64,000 nt of DNA. Origin: Herminiimonas sp. (lineage in GTDB: Bacteria > Pseudomonadota > Gammaproteobacteria > Burkholderiales > Burkholderiaceae_D). Both the position numbers and the translations under genes were made by a program. Positions 40,023 through 49,762 of the stretch are shown in pieces. Location: positions 34,041 to 98,040 of the forward strand of contig JAQGMR010000058.1 in the NCBI GenBank assembly GCA_028292265.1, read 5' to 3'. Positions within the stretch are counted from its first letter, which is position 1, and the number at the start of each line of letters is the position of its first letter. The notes beneath the pieces are model-generated. The model was not told the DNA's origin, searched no databases, and was given only the letters and a program-made list of their open reading frames with translations.

Positions 40023-41441
40023 TTACTCGGCTTCCCAGTGAACGATCTTCCCGGGATTGAGAATGTTCTTCGGATCGAGCGCGTGCTTGATGGCGCGCAT
40101 CGTGTCAATCGCGCCTTCACCATGCTCCTGAATCAGGAAACCCATCTTGTGCATGCCGACGCCATGTTCGCCGGTGCAGGTGCCGTCCATTTCAATGGCG
40201 CGCATCACCATCCGCTCGTTCACGGCTTCGGCCCGCGCAATATCGACGGGATCGTTCGGGTCGACCAGCATCTGCACGTGGAAATTGCCGTCGCCAACGT
40301 GGCCAATGATGCTGTAGACCAGCCCGTGCGTTTCACAGTCCGACTTGGTGTCCAGAATGCATTCGGCCAGGCGCGAGATCGGCACGCAACAATCGGTAGA
40401 GATGGCGCGCGAACCTGGTCGCAACTGCAGCAGCGCGAAGTAGGCGTTGTGGCGCGCCGTCCAAAGTCGGGACCGGTCTTCTGGACGGGTGGCCCACTCG
40501 AAGCCGACGGCATTGTGGTCGGCGGCGATCTGCTGCACCAGTTCTGCCTGTTCCTTTACGCCGTTTTCACTGCCATGGAATTCAAACAGCAGCAGGGGCG
40601 CTTCGGGCAAACCCAGTTTGTCGTGCGCGTTGAGTGCCTTCACGCCGTTCTCGTCGAGGAATTCGACACGCGCTACAGGCACGCCCATCTGTATGGTCTG
40701 GATCACGGTATTGACGGCGTCGCCCGCGCTCGGGAACGAGCAGACGGCGGCCGAAATTGCTTCTGGTTGCGGGTAAAGGCGCACCGTAACTTCAGTGATG
40801 ATGCCGAGCGTGCCTTCGCTGCCGACGAAGAGGCGCGTCAGGTCGTAACCGGCAGAAGATTTCTTGGCGCGAGTCCCGGTACGAATGATGCGGCCATCCG
40901 CCGTCACGACGGTCAGCGCCAGGGTGTTTTCCCGCATGGTGCCGTAGCGCACTGCGTTGGTGCCGGAAGCCCGGGTTGCCGCCATGCCGCCGAGCGAGGC
41001 GTCGGCGCCGGGGTCGATCGGGAAGAACAGGCCGGTGTCGCGGATTTCCTGATTCAGTTGTTTGCGGGTGACGCCGGCCTGGACCGTCGCTGTCAGGTCT
41101 TCGGCATGGATTGCTACCGTCCTGTTCATCTGCGATAGATCGATCGTGACACCGCCCTGCAGTGCGAGGATATGGCCTTCGAGCGAGGTGCCGGTTCCAT
41201 AAGCGATTACGGGAACGTCATACGCCCCGCACATCTTGACGGCTTCAGCTACTTCTTCTGTGGTCTGGGCAAATACGACGGCATCCGGCAACATCGGGTC
41301 ATACGACGATTCGTCGCGACCGTGATGCGCGCGCATTGCCTCGGTGGTTGAAACCCGATCCTCGAAAACCGATTTAAGGGCAGAAAGCAGGGATTCAGGC
41401 AAGGGCCGCTTGATGGCGGCGAGTCGGGCGGGGTGGTTCAT
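40023..41441 (-). CDS. FAD-linked oxidase, D-lactate dehydrogenase-like
   Basis: A 472-residue VAO-family flavoenzyme similar in layout to mitochondrial-type D-lactate dehydrogenase. FAD contacts are seen in VPVIAYGTGTSLEGHI and FFPIDPGADASLGGMAATRA; the C-terminal metal/substrate motifs are HVGDGNFHVQMLVD and GTCTGEHGVGMHKMGF, with a NPGKIV-type end. Likely substrates are D-lactate or another D-2-hydroxyacid; sequence alone does not decide. It lies near glcDEF, so the region handles several 2-hydroxyacids. Confidence 0.88.
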   Translation of the reverse strand: MNHPARLAAIKRPLPESLLSALKSVFEDRVSTTEAMRAHHGRDESSYDPMLPDAVVFAQTTEEVAEAVKMCGAYDVPVIAYGTGTSLEGHILALQGGVTIDLSQMNRTVAIHAEDLTATVQAGVTRKQLNQEIRDTGLFFPIDPGADASLGGMAATRASGTNAVRYGTMRENTLALTVVTADGRIIRTGTRAKKSSAGYDLTRLFVGSEGTLGIITEVTVRLYPQPEAISAAVCSFPSAGDAVNTVIQTIQMGVPVARVEFLDENGVKALNAHDKLGLPEAPLLLFEFHGSENGVKEQAELVQQIAADHNAVGFEWATRPEDRSRLWTARHNAYFALLQLRPGSRAISTDCCVPISRLAECILDTKSDCETHGLVYSIIGHVGDGNFHVQMLVDPNDPVDIARAEAVNERMVMRAIEMDGTCTGEHGVGMHKMGFLIQEHGEGAIDTMRAIKHALDPKNILNPGKIVHWEAE

Positions 41442-41561
41442 GGGGGGTCTCCGTAATGCGCCGATTTTACTCTGCGCAAGGGTGTTTCGCCATGCGCCTA
41501 CCCGAAGCGCCGACCAGACTTTTGACGTATCCTCGATTCACTTTCAACTTTCACCACGACC

Positions 41562-42119
41562 ATGGGCAACCGACTCTCCAAGATAGCGACGCGAACCGGC
41601 GACAAGGGGACCACAGGTCTTGGCGACGGCAGTCGCGTCGACAAGGATGCGCTGCGGGTGCATGCCATGGGTGATGTGGATGAGTTGAACTCGAATCTGG
41701 GCTTGCTCCTGTGCGAGGACATGCCGGCCGATTTGCGCGAACAACTAGTGACAATACAACACGACCTGTTCGACCTTGGCGGCGAGCTTTGCATACCTGG
41801 TTTCACTGTGCTCACCGACGAGCATGTCAGCCGCCTCGACGCGCTGCTGGCGAAGTACAACGCCAACCTGCCTGCGCTCCAGGAATTCATCTTGCCCGCG
41901 GGGTCGCGCGGCGCCGCGCTGGCGCATGTTTGCCGAACCGTTTGCCGCCGTGCGGAGCGCAGTATCGTCAGCCTCGGCAAAACTGAAACACTGAACACGC
42001 ATCCACGCCAGTATGTGAACCGGCTTTCGGATCTATTTTTCGTGTTGGCGCGCGTCTTGAATCGGCATGCGGGCGGCAGCGACGTGCTGTGGGAAAAAGG
42101 ACGCAAGCGCGACGCTTGA
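41562..42119 (+). CDS. cob(I)alamin adenosyltransferase, PduO type
   Basis: A 185-residue ATP:corrinoid adenosyltransferase that makes adenosylcobalamin, trimeric and cytoplasmic. The N-terminal ATP-binding loop SKIATRTGDKGTTGLGDG and the later helix segments VDELNSNLGL and NRLSDLFFVLARVLN are the PduO/MMAB signatures (as opposed to CobA). Single gene, convergent with dxs. The enzyme type fits a genome that salvages or uses B12 for mutases. Confidence 0.93.
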   Translation: MGNRLSKIATRTGDKGTTGLGDGSRVDKDALRVHAMGDVDELNSNLGLLLCEDMPADLREQLVTIQHDLFDLGGELCIPGFTVLTDEHVSRLDALLAKYNANLPALQEFILPAGSRGAALAHVCRTVCRRAERSIVSLGKTETLNTHPRQYVNRLSDLFFVLARVLNRHAGGSDVLWEKGRKRDA

Positions 42120-42168
42120 CCTTCGTTAGGCAGACTGCTTGACCCACACCCTTGATGCGTACCAGTGC

Positions 42169-44040
42169 CTAGTTGTTCACCACCAGCCGCGGCATTCCCT
42201 TGCTCAGCCGCTGCGTGATCGAAGCGGCAATGCCATCCGCGTCCAAGCCGCATTGCGCAAGCAGTTGGGCTGCATCGCCATGGTCGATGAACTTGTCCGG
42301 CAAGCCAAGTAGCAACAGCGGCTTCGTCACCCCTGCAGCCGACAGCGCTTCCGCAACGGCCGAGCCGGCCCCGCCCATGATGGAACCCTCTTCCACTGTC
42401 ACCAGCAAGTCATGGCTGGCCGCAAGTTGCGCCACCAGGGCGCTGTCGAGCGGCTTGACGAAGCGCATGTTGGCGACCGTGGCATTGAGCTGTTCCGCCG
42501 CCTTCAACGAAGGGGCAAGCATGGTGCCAAAGGCCAGGATGGCAACCTGCTTGCCCTGGCGGCGGATTTCGCCCTTGCCTATTTCGATTTCGACCAGGGC
42601 GGGATCGATCGCAGCGCCGATGCCCACGCCACGAGGATAGCGCACCGAAGCCGGGCCAGGATAGCGGAAGGCGGTCGTTAGCATGTGGCGGCATTCGTTT
42701 TCATCAGAGGCCGCCATCACTACCATGTTGGGAATGCAGCGCATGAACGCCATGTCGTAATTGCCGGCATGCGTGGCGCCATCGGCGCCGACGAGACCCG
42801 CGCGGTCGAGAGCGAAGGTGACATCAAGGTTTTGCAGCGCGACGTCATGGATCATCTGATCGTAGCCGCGTTGCAGGAACGTCGAGTAGATGGCCACGAC
42901 CGGCTTCATGCCTTCGCACGCCATGCCCGCGGCGAAGGTCACCGCATGCTGCTCGGCGATACCGACGTCATGGTAGCGGTCCGGGAATTTCTGCTGGAAC
43001 TTGACCATGCCCGAGCCTTCACGCATGGCTGGCGTTATGCCTACCAACCGCTTGTCCTGGGCCGCCATATCGCAAAGCCAGTCGCCGAAGACCTGGGTGT
43101 AGGTCATCTTGCTGGCGGCCGGCTTGATGCCTTCGCTCGGGTTAAATTTGCCGGGCCCGTGATACAGCACCGGATCGGCTTCGGCCAGCTTGTAGCCCTG
43201 CCCTTTTTTCGTTACCACGTGCAAGAACTGCGGGCCTTTCAGGTTCTTCAGATTCTGCAGCGTCGGTATCAGCGAATCAAGGTCATGCCCGTCGATCGGT
43301 CCGATGTAGTTGAAGCCAAACTCCTCGAACAGGGTGGCTGGCACCACCATGCCCTTTGCGTGCTCCTCAAGTCGCTTGGCGAGTTCCAGCATGGGCGCCG
43401 GCAGAACTGATTTCCCGACGTTTTTGGCCGCGGCGTAAAAGCGCCCGGACATCAGGCGCGCGAGGTAGCGGTTGAGCGCGCCGACTGGGGGGGAGATCGA
43501 CATGTCATTGTCGTTCAGGATAACGAGCAGGTTGACGTCGTCATGCACGCCGGCGTTGTTGAGCGCCTCGAAGGCCATGCCCGCCGTCATCGCGCCATCG
43601 CCGATTACGGCAATCGCGTGGCGGCTCTCGCCTTTCGCTTTCGCGGCGAGCGCCATACCCAGGGCGGCGGATATCGAGGTAGATGAATGGGCCGTGCCGA
43701 AGGTGTCGTATTCGCTTTCCGCTCGGCGCGGGAATCCGGAGATGCCGTCCTGCTGGCGCAGCGTCTGCATGCGCTCGCGCCGCCCGGTAAGAATCTTGTG
43801 CGGATAAGTTTGATGGCCGACGTCCCACACGACGCGATCTTCGGGCGTGTTGAACACGTAGTGCAGCGCAATGGTCAGTTCGACCGTGCCGAGATTGGAC
43901 GAAAGGTGCCCGCCGGTCTTGGATACGGAATCTAGTACAAAGGCCCGCAGTTGCTCCGCCAGCGGTGTTAGTTGCGCGCGCGACAGCTTGCGTACGTCGG
44001 CCGGACGGTCAATTTTTTTAAGAATATCCATACTTTGCAT
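42169..44040 (-). CDS. dxs: 1-deoxy-D-xylulose-5-phosphate synthase
   Basis: The first enzyme of the MEP isoprenoid pathway, condensing pyruvate and glyceraldehyde-3-phosphate with thiamine diphosphate. The 623-residue protein has [15 protein letters not shown] and [14 protein letters not shown] near the N-terminus, the TPP motif [18 protein letters not shown] (about residue 150), and the transketolase pyrimidine domain with [15 protein letters not shown]. The ATG at 44040 is favoured over 44031 because GGAAAG precedes it at normal distance. It follows ispA by one base. Confidence 0.96.
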   Translation of the reverse strand: MQSMDILKKIDRPADVRKLSRAQLTPLAEQLRAFVLDSVSKTGGHLSSNLGTVELTIALHYVFNTPEDRVVWDVGHQTYPHKILTGRRERMQTLRQQDGISGFPRRAESEYDTFGTAHSSTSISAALGMALAAKAKGESRHAIAVIGDGAMTAGMAFEALNNAGVHDDVNLLVILNDNDMSISPPVGALNRYLARLMSGRFYAAAKNVGKSVLPAPMLELAKRLEEHAKGMVVPATLFEEFGFNYIGPIDGHDLDSLIPTLQNLKNLKGPQFLHVVTKKGQGYKLAEADPVLYHGPGKFNPSEGIKPAASKMTYTQVFGDWLCDMAAQDKRLVGITPAMREGSGMVKFQQKFPDRYHDVGIAEQHAVTFAAGMACEGMKPVVAIYSTFLQRGYDQMIHDVALQNLDVTFALDRAGLVGADGATHAGNYDMAFMRCIPNMVVMAASDENECRHMLTTAFRYPGPASVRYPRGVGIGAAIDPALVEIEIGKGEIRRQGKQVAILAFGTMLAPSLKAAEQLNATVANMRFVKPLDSALVAQLAASHDLLVTVEEGSIMGGAGSAVAEALSAAGVTKPLLLLGLPDKFIDHGDAAQLLAQCGLDADGIAASITQRLSKGMPRLVVNN

Positions 44041-44041
44041 A

Positions 44042-44947
44042 TCAGGCTTTCCGCTGCACGATCAACTCCGCAATGTCGCGTAGCCGCTGTGCCTTGTCTC
44101 CAAATGGAGCGATTGCCTTTTCCGCATCACTCCTCAATTGTTGTGCCAGCCGGCGTGATTCTTCAAGGCCGAGGATGGTGACATAGGTCGGCTTGTTGGC
44201 TACCGCATCCTTGCCGGCCGTCTTGCCCAGCGTAGCGCTGTCGGCGGTGGCGTCCAGCACATCGTCCACCACCTGGAATGCGAGTCCGATAGCGGCGGCA
44301 TAGGCTTGCAAGCCGGCGCGCTCGGCTCCCGACAGCGCCTTGCCACACCGCGCGCCCAACAACACCGACGCTGTCAAAAGCGCGCCGGTCTTGAGCCGGT
44401 GCATCTGCTCAAGCTCGGTCAGCGAAAGCGTAAGCCCGACGCTAGCCAGGTCAATCGCCTGCCCGCCGCACATGCCTGTCGAGCCGGATGCGCGAGCCAG
44501 CAACTGGACCAGTTCCAGCCTGCAGAGCGGGTCCGACTCGCCTTCCGCCAATATCCCGAATGCCTGCGCCTGGAGCGCGTCGCCCACCAGCATCGCAGTC
44601 GCTTCGTCGTATTTCACATGCAGCGTCGGCTTGCCCCGACGCACCGAGTCATTGTCCATGCAGGGCAGATCATCATGCACCAGCGAATAGGCATGGATCA
44701 TCTCTACCGCGGCCGCGGCCCGCATCAGGCTGTCGCGATCCGCATCAAACAGCGCGCCGGCCGCGAACACGAGCAAGGGCCGCACCCGCTTGCCGCCGTC
44801 CATCGCGGCATAGCGCATGGCGGTGTGCAATGCGGCCGGCACTGCGGACGAGGGCGGCAAGAACCGGTCTAGCGCTTCCTCGGTCAACGCCTGCATGGCC
44901 GGCATCCATTCGCGGAACGCGGCGTGCGCGCCTCCCAGCCCTGTCAT
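44042..44947 (-). CDS. ispA: farnesyl diphosphate synthase
   Basis: The prenyl transferase making C15 farnesyl diphosphate from DMAPP and IPP. Both Asp-rich motifs are visible in the 301-residue protein: [14 protein letters not shown] (first) and [13 protein letters not shown] (second), along with GGKRVRPLL at the IPP site. The start overlaps the xseB stop by 4 bases. The xseB-ispA-dxs order is widely conserved. Confidence 0.96.
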   Translation of the reverse strand: MTGLGGAHAAFREWMPAMQALTEEALDRFLPPSSAVPAALHTAMRYAAMDGGKRVRPLLVFAAGALFDADRDSLMRAAAAVEMIHAYSLVHDDLPCMDNDSVRRGKPTLHVKYDEATAMLVGDALQAQAFGILAEGESDPLCRLELVQLLARASGSTGMCGGQAIDLASVGLTLSLTELEQMHRLKTGALLTASVLLGARCGKALSGAERAGLQAYAAAIGLAFQVVDDVLDATADSATLGKTAGKDAVANKPTYVTILGLEESRRLAQQLRSDAEKAIAPFGDKAQRLRDIAELIVQRKA

Positions 44948-45198
44948 TCCCCTGCCTCAACCACACCTTCGCCGGCAAACGGTTTTAGCATCTCCCCTTC
45001 CAGCACCTTCACCTGCGCGTCGACTCGATCAAGCTGGGCGCCACAAAACTTCACCAGGGCCGACCCGCGCTGATAAGCAGCCACCGACGCTTCGAGCGGC
45101 AAGGAACCTGCTTCCATTTGAGCGACCAACTGTTCAAGCTCGTCCATTGCCTCTTCGAAAGAGGCCGGTTGTTTTTCGCTTATCGGATTTTTTGGCAT
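44944..45198 (-). CDS. xseB: exodeoxyribonuclease VII small subunit
   Basis: An 84-residue helical subunit that with XseA degrades single-stranded DNA. The core ASFEEAMDELEQLVAQMEAG, then LPLEASVAAYQRGSALVKFC, is the full XseB signature. First gene of the isoprenoid operon, coupled by overlap to ispA. Confidence 0.94.
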   Translation of the reverse strand: MPKNPISEKQPASFEEAMDELEQLVAQMEAGSLPLEASVAAYQRGSALVKFCGAQLDRVDAQVKVLEGEMLKPFAGEGVVEAGE

Positions 45199-45593
45199 AG
45201 AAACTCATTCGGATGCAGGTTATTTTAAAACAATCCCACTCAAGGGGAGGCATCATACCCCCCACGTCCGCTTGACGCGAGGGACGCTGTACCATATCGA
45301 CCGATCCTCAATCGCCTATTTCCACATGGACAACTAGCGACTTCAAGCGCTCTTGACCGCGCGCAAAGCGTTTCAATCCGCCGGCGGCGGGGGGCGTCCA
45401 CCGGGGTACTCTTTTTCAGACGGTGTATCCGGTGCAAGAACGCCTCGGACCACAGCCTTCGTTTCCAGAAGGCCACCATCCTTCGGGTATAATCTGCGGT
45501 TCTGTCCAAAAATTCCCTATTCATTTCGATTGAACACAGGTTATTGCGGATTCTTTCTCTCTTGGGTTGGTGCAAATTAATTTGGGGGTGGGG
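45199..45593. other. 395-base divergent region between xseB and the Rieske gene
   Basis: The region contains promoters for xseB-ispA-dxs (leftward) and for the Rieske oxygenase gene (rightward). The only clear element is the TATAAT at 45488-45493. No gene or RNA is recognisable. Confidence 0.4.
45488..45493 (+). promoter_or_regulatory. candidate -10 element (TATAAT) upstream of the Rieske gene
   Basis: A perfect TATAAT, 100 bases before the predicted start. The best upstream hexamer (TTTCCA at 45462) is poorly spaced, so the -35 is uncertain. Confidence 0.35.
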
Positions 45594-46694
45594 ATGTCCG
45601 ATCTGGCAAGTCTCGCCAAGCTCGCGCGCTCCGACGCGCAACTACCCGTCAGCGTCTATTTCGACGCCGGACTTCAGCAAACTGAAATCGCACGACTGTT
45701 CCATGCGGGGCCGCGCTATGCCGGTCATGAACTCATGGTCCCGATCGTCGGCGACTATGCAACCCTTGGCTGGGAAAATGAGGGCCGCATGCTGGTGCGA
45801 AACGCATCTGGCATTGAACTCATTTCCAACGTGTGCCGCCATCGTCAGGCCAAGATGCTGGACGGTCGGGGCAATGCCCGCAACATCGTCTGTCCATTGC
45901 ATCGCTGGACCTATGACTTGAAGGGTAACCTGATCGGGGCGCCGCACTTCGGCGAAACGCCTTGCCTGAATCTGCCGCGAACACCCCTGCAGAACTGGAA
46001 CGGCTTGCTGTTCGAGTCTGGCGAGTTGGACATCCGCGCCATCATGGCCAATCTTGGCGTGGCAAAGGACCTCGACTTCAGTGGCTATCAACTCGACCAT
46101 GTTGAAATGCACGAGTGCGACTACAACTGGAAGTCATTCATCGAGGTGTATCTGGAGGATTACCACGTCGAACCGTTTCATCCCGGTCTCGGCAGTTTCG
46201 TTACCTGCTCCGACTTGAAGTGGGAATTTGGCGAGCACTACAGCGTGCAGACCGTGGGCGTGAACCATGCGCTGTCGCGCTTCGGTACGCCAAAGTACCG
46301 CAAGTGGCAGGAACAGCTAATGCAGTTTCGAAAGGGCGAACCGCCGCCTTATGGCGCGATCTGGCTGACGCTATATCCGAACATCATGGTGGAATGGTAT
46401 CCGCATGTGCTGGTGGTTTCGACCATCTGGCCGAAGGGTCCGCAAAAGACGGTCAACGTCGTGGAGTTCTATTACCCGGAAGAGATTGTCTTGTTTGAGC
46501 GCGAGTTCATCGCCGCAGAGCGCGAAGCCTATATGGAAACCTTTGTTGAGGATGATGAAATCGCGCTGCGGATGGATGCCGGCCGCCGCATATTGCTCGA
46601 CCGTGGGGAAACCGATGCTGGCCCTTACCAGTCACCAATGGAAGACGGCATGCAGCATTTCCACGAGTGGTATCGCGCTCGCATCGCCGTTTAA
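45594..46694 (+). CDS. Rieske (2Fe-2S) aromatic ring-hydroxylating-type oxygenase, alpha subunit
   Basis: A 366-residue oxygenase. The Rieske cluster ligands are C81-x-H83 and C100-x2-H103 (NVCRHRQAKM and IVCPLHRW). The mononuclear iron site follows in the SRPBCC catalytic domain as EDYHVEPFHPG. No reductase, ferredoxin or small subunit is adjacent, so the electron donor is encoded elsewhere. The ATG at 45594 is chosen by a G-rich ribosome-binding stretch immediately before it. The substrate is unknown: it could be a ring hydroxylase or a demethylase/choline monooxygenase-like enzyme. Confidence 0.88.
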   Translation: MSDLASLAKLARSDAQLPVSVYFDAGLQQTEIARLFHAGPRYAGHELMVPIVGDYATLGWENEGRMLVRNASGIELISNVCRHRQAKMLDGRGNARNIVCPLHRWTYDLKGNLIGAPHFGETPCLNLPRTPLQNWNGLLFESGELDIRAIMANLGVAKDLDFSGYQLDHVEMHECDYNWKSFIEVYLEDYHVEPFHPGLGSFVTCSDLKWEFGEHYSVQTVGVNHALSRFGTPKYRKWQEQLMQFRKGEPPPYGAIWLTLYPNIMVEWYPHVLVVSTIWPKGPQKTVNVVEFYYPEEIVLFEREFIAAEREAYMETFVEDDEIALRMDAGRRILLDRGETDAGPYQSPMEDGMQHFHEWYRARIAV

Positions 46695-46788
46695 GAACCT
46701 CCGTCTCTGCAAACCGTAACTGCGCCGCGTCGTGGCCTCCTGCCGCGCAGGTTGCTGGCGGTATGCCCCCACAATCTCACAGGACGCT

Positions 46789-47643
46789 ATGCCCCATACC
46801 ACCCTTGTCTCTGCGACCGAACTCCTTCAAAACGTAGCCCGATCGGACTGGGTCGTCGTCGATTGCAGACACGATCTGACCAACCCGGAGGCCGGCCGGG
46901 CGGCGTTCGACACCGGCCACATTCCGGGCGCCCGCTTTGCCAGTATGGACGCAGAACTTTCCAGCCATACCCGTGCACCGGACGGCAGCTTTCGCGGTCG
47001 CCATCCGCTTCCTGAGCGCGCCGCCTTTGTCGCGACCCTGCGATCCTGGGGCATCAATGGCGATAGCCAGGTGGTCGCCTATGACGCGCAGGGCGGCATG
47101 TATGCAGCCAGGCTGTGGTGGATGCTGCGCTGGGTCGGTCATGAGGGCTCGGCGGTGCTAGACGGTGGTTTGCCGGCCTGGGTTGCCGCTGGCGGCGGCC
47201 TGTCTACCGACATCGCGAAGCCCGCGACCGGCTCTATAGAAGAGGGAAAGCCGCTGGTGCCGCAGGTTGATGCCGCCGTATTACTCGCGAACCTGTCCGA
47301 GCCCAGGAAAATTGTGATCGATGCCCGTGCCCCCGACCGATTTCGTGGGGAAAACGAAACAATGGATCCGGTGGGTGGCCACATCCCTGGCGCGCGCAAT
47401 TTCTGCTTCAAGAACAATCTCGACCCGCGCCAGCATTTCAGAAGCCCGGAGGAGCTCCGCGCGGATTACGAGGAGCTGATCGCGTCGCCGGAAACCACGG
47501 TCTTGCAGTGCGGGTCCGGGGTCACGGCCTGCCACAACCTGCTTGCGATGGAAATCGCCGGCTTGTCGGGCGCTGCGCTTTATCCGGGCTCGTGGAGCGA
47601 GTGGTGCAGCGATCCTGGCCGGCCGGTAGCGATCGGCGACTGA
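46789..47643 (+). CDS. sseA: 3-mercaptopyruvate sulfurtransferase
   Basis: A 284-residue tandem-rhodanese protein. The first, non-catalytic domain has WVVVDCRHDL; the second has the catalytic cysteine in LQCGSGVTACHNL, whose CGSGVT loop is the mercaptopyruvate type rather than the thiosulfate type (CRKGVT). It moves sulfur from 3-mercaptopyruvate to thiols or cyanide in the cytoplasm. The ATG at 46789 has AGGA 4 bases upstream. Its stop codon lies inside the first unit of a 26-bp-period repeat. Confidence 0.92.
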   Translation: MPHTTLVSATELLQNVARSDWVVVDCRHDLTNPEAGRAAFDTGHIPGARFASMDAELSSHTRAPDGSFRGRHPLPERAAFVATLRSWGINGDSQVVAYDAQGGMYAARLWWMLRWVGHEGSAVLDGGLPAWVAAGGGLSTDIAKPATGSIEEGKPLVPQVDAAVLLANLSEPRKIVIDARAPDRFRGENETMDPVGGHIPGARNFCFKNNLDPRQHFRSPEELRADYEELIASPETTVLQCGSGVTACHNLLAMEIAGLSGAALYPGSWSEWCSDPGRPVAIGD

Positions 47644-47707
47644 GGTTGGGCTGCCGATTCAGCGACTGAGGCTGCGCTGCTGACTCGGCGACTGAGGTCT
47701 GGCGGCC
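47636..47707. repeat. 26-bp-period direct repeat running through the sseA stop codon
   Basis: The sequence GCGACTGAGG recurs at 47636, 47662 and 47688, exactly 26 bases apart, with partly conserved sequence between. The first copy contains the TGA stop of sseA, and each later copy supplies another TGA. Looks like a small tandem duplication in the 3' end of the gene. Confidence 0.75.
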
Positions 47708-47802
47708 GTATCCGCAAGCGAGCCGTTTTTGAGCTGGCATTTTCAAGGCCTCCTCAAAGCGAACAATGCGGGCGACTGTCCGCGCCCCCAACACCATACC
47801 GG

Positions 47803-48600
47803 TCACGCCGCGTGATCGCGCGCCGTCAGCAGCAGGACGATCAGCACACCCGCCCCAATCAACAGCACCTGCGGAATCGTTTCGCGCCACGTCGAGCGGC
47901 GCTGCATTTGAGGCATCAAGTCGCTTACCGCGATGTAGATGAACCCGGACGACGCAAACACTAGCACGTACGGAATCCACTGCATCCCCCGCTCCAGCGT
48001 GAAATAGCCCACAAGGCCGCCGACCACGGCCAGCAAGCTGCAGATCAGGTTGTAGACGTAGGCCCGCGCCCGACTGAACCCAGCGTTCAACAGCACAATG
48101 AAGTCGCCGATTTCCTGTGGGATCTCATGCGCGATGATAGCGAGGCCAGTGACCAGCCCCAGCTTCGGATCGGCAAGGAACGCGGCGGCGATCAGGATGC
48201 CGTCAGTGAAATTGTGCAGCCCGTCTCCGACAAGAATCATCCATCCGGCGCGGCCGGCTTCATGCCGGTCGTGTCCGTGCGCGTGATTGTGGCCATCCCC
48301 CTCGTGATGATGAGAGTGGCGCAGGATGGCGGCTTTCTCCAGCAGAAAAAATGAGAGGAGGCCGCCCAGCAGCACGGCGAACAGCGTATGGGGGTCTGCC
48401 TTGGACTCGAACGCCTCCGGCAAGGCGTGCAGCAGCGAGGTGGACAGCAGAATGCCGACCGACAGGCTGACCATACGGTCGACCATCTTCGACAGCAGCG
48501 AAAACGAAAACACCGCTGCTGCGGAGATGCTGAAGACCCCCGCAATGGTTGTAGCCAGCAGTATGGAGAGCAGTACGGGATTGATGTGGAACCTCGGCAA
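47803..48600 (-). CDS. ZIP-family divalent metal transporter
   Basis: A 265-residue inner-membrane metal importer with about eight helices. The metal-site motifs are in helix IV (GDGLHNFTDGILIA) and helix V (AIIAHEIPQEIGDF). A histidine-rich cytoplasmic loop, HSHHHEGDGHNHAHGHDRHE, precedes helix IV. Zn(II) uptake is the usual role, but Fe or Mn cannot be excluded. No Zur box is recognised upstream. Confidence 0.92.
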   Translation of the reverse strand: MPRFHINPVLLSILLATTIAGVFSISAAAVFSFSLLSKMVDRMVSLSVGILLSTSLLHALPEAFESKADPHTLFAVLLGGLLSFFLLEKAAILRHSHHHEGDGHNHAHGHDRHEAGRAGWMILVGDGLHNFTDGILIAAAFLADPKLGLVTGLAIIAHEIPQEIGDFIVLLNAGFSRARAYVYNLICSLLAVVGGLVGYFTLERGMQWIPYVLVFASSGFIYIAVSDLMPQMQRRSTWRETIPQVLLIGAGVLIVLLLTARDHAA

Positions 48601-48728
48601 GGCGGCAGGTTGCGCATTACATCACAGCTACCTGTTCTGTACAAACCGCGGCTGCGGAAACGTTGACACAGGTACAGGTGCGTGGGCAATCCGAACGGGA
48701 TCTCAACCACGCACCGGCTGCGATTCGA

Positions 48729-49613
48729 TCAGCCAACGCCATTCTGTCGAAGCCACGCCAGGCAGCGGGTCCAGCCATCACGCGCGTCGGCCGCGACATA
48801 GGTTGGCCGGTAGTCTGCGTTGAAGGCGTGCCCGGAGTCCGGGTACACGACAAACGTTGACTTGCTGCTGCCCTTCGCGAGGGCCGCCTTCATCGCTTCC
48901 AGGGTATCGAGAGGGATGCCGTTGTCCTTGCCACCATACAGTCCCAGAACCGGCGTCTTCAGCGTCGGCGCAATGTCGATCGGGTTGCGCGGCGTGAGCG
49001 CCGTCTTTTCGCCAACAAGCCGGCCGTACCAGGCAACTCCGGCCTTGACCTTCGGATTGTGGGCACTGTAAAGCCAGGTAATGCGCCCGCCCCAGCAAAA
49101 ACCCGTAATGCCAAGCTTGTCGGTATTGCCGCCATTCTTTGCTGCCCAGGCGACGCACGCATCCAGGTCGCCCATGACCTGCTCGTCGGGCACTTTCGCC
49201 ACAATGTCCTTGATAATTTCGGCCACCGAATTGACGAATTCCGGCTCGCCCTGACGGATGAAAAGATCGGGCGCGAGTGCGAGGTAACCTTCTTTGGCCA
49301 AGCGCCGCGCCACGTCGGCAATGTGCTCATGCACACCGAATATTTCGGAGATCACGAGCACTACGGGCAGGTCCGTCCGGCCTTCCGGTTGCGCGCGATA
49401 GACCCGAACCTTCTGCCCTTTGATCTCGATTTCTACGGTACCCGCGGTCAAACCCTTTGTGTCGGTCTTGATCATGGTCTGCGCCGAGACCGGCAACACG
49501 GCCGCGGCAAAACTGGTGCCGAGCGCCACCTTGAGGAAGTCGCGGCGGTCAAGGTTTCCAGACACCGGAGCTTCTGGCGCAATGCCCTGCAACGTCTTTT
49601 TCGTGTCGATCAT
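48729..49613 (-). CDS. Tat-exported dienelactone hydrolase family protein
   Basis: A 294-residue alpha/beta hydrolase with a Cys-Asp-His triad: nucleophile in GITGFCWGGR, Asp in YGGKDNGIP, His in DSGHAF. Residues 22-45 carry a twin-arginine signal, DRRDFLKVALGTSFAAAVLP, ending ...SAQ, so the enzyme is likely folded and exported to the periplasm. The start ATG at 49613 has GGGAGAG upstream; the longer frame from 49697 lacks that. The natural ester/lactone substrate is unknown. Confidence 0.9.
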   Translation of the reverse strand: MIDTKKTLQGIAPEAPVSGNLDRRDFLKVALGTSFAAAVLPVSAQTMIKTDTKGLTAGTVEIEIKGQKVRVYRAQPEGRTDLPVVLVISEIFGVHEHIADVARRLAKEGYLALAPDLFIRQGEPEFVNSVAEIIKDIVAKVPDEQVMGDLDACVAWAAKNGGNTDKLGITGFCWGGRITWLYSAHNPKVKAGVAWYGRLVGEKTALTPRNPIDIAPTLKTPVLGLYGGKDNGIPLDTLEAMKAALAKGSSKSTFVVYPDSGHAFNADYRPTYVAADARDGWTRCLAWLRQNGVG

Positions 49614-49762
49614 TTTCTCTCCCAATACTTCGTTGACTTCCGTGACTTCGCTTGTTTGCGCGATTCGCGCTTCATCCAGGGGCGGCGGCCGCGGCATGAC
49701 CCGCTACCTTGTTAAGTTCGATTGCCGCGTGCCGCGTGGGACCGCCGCTTTTTTTATTCCAA

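Noticed and set aside
39789..41138. A 449-codon plus-strand open frame opposite the FAD-linked dehydrogenase
   Set aside because: Shadow frame of low complexity; the flavoenzyme on the other strand carries all family motifs.
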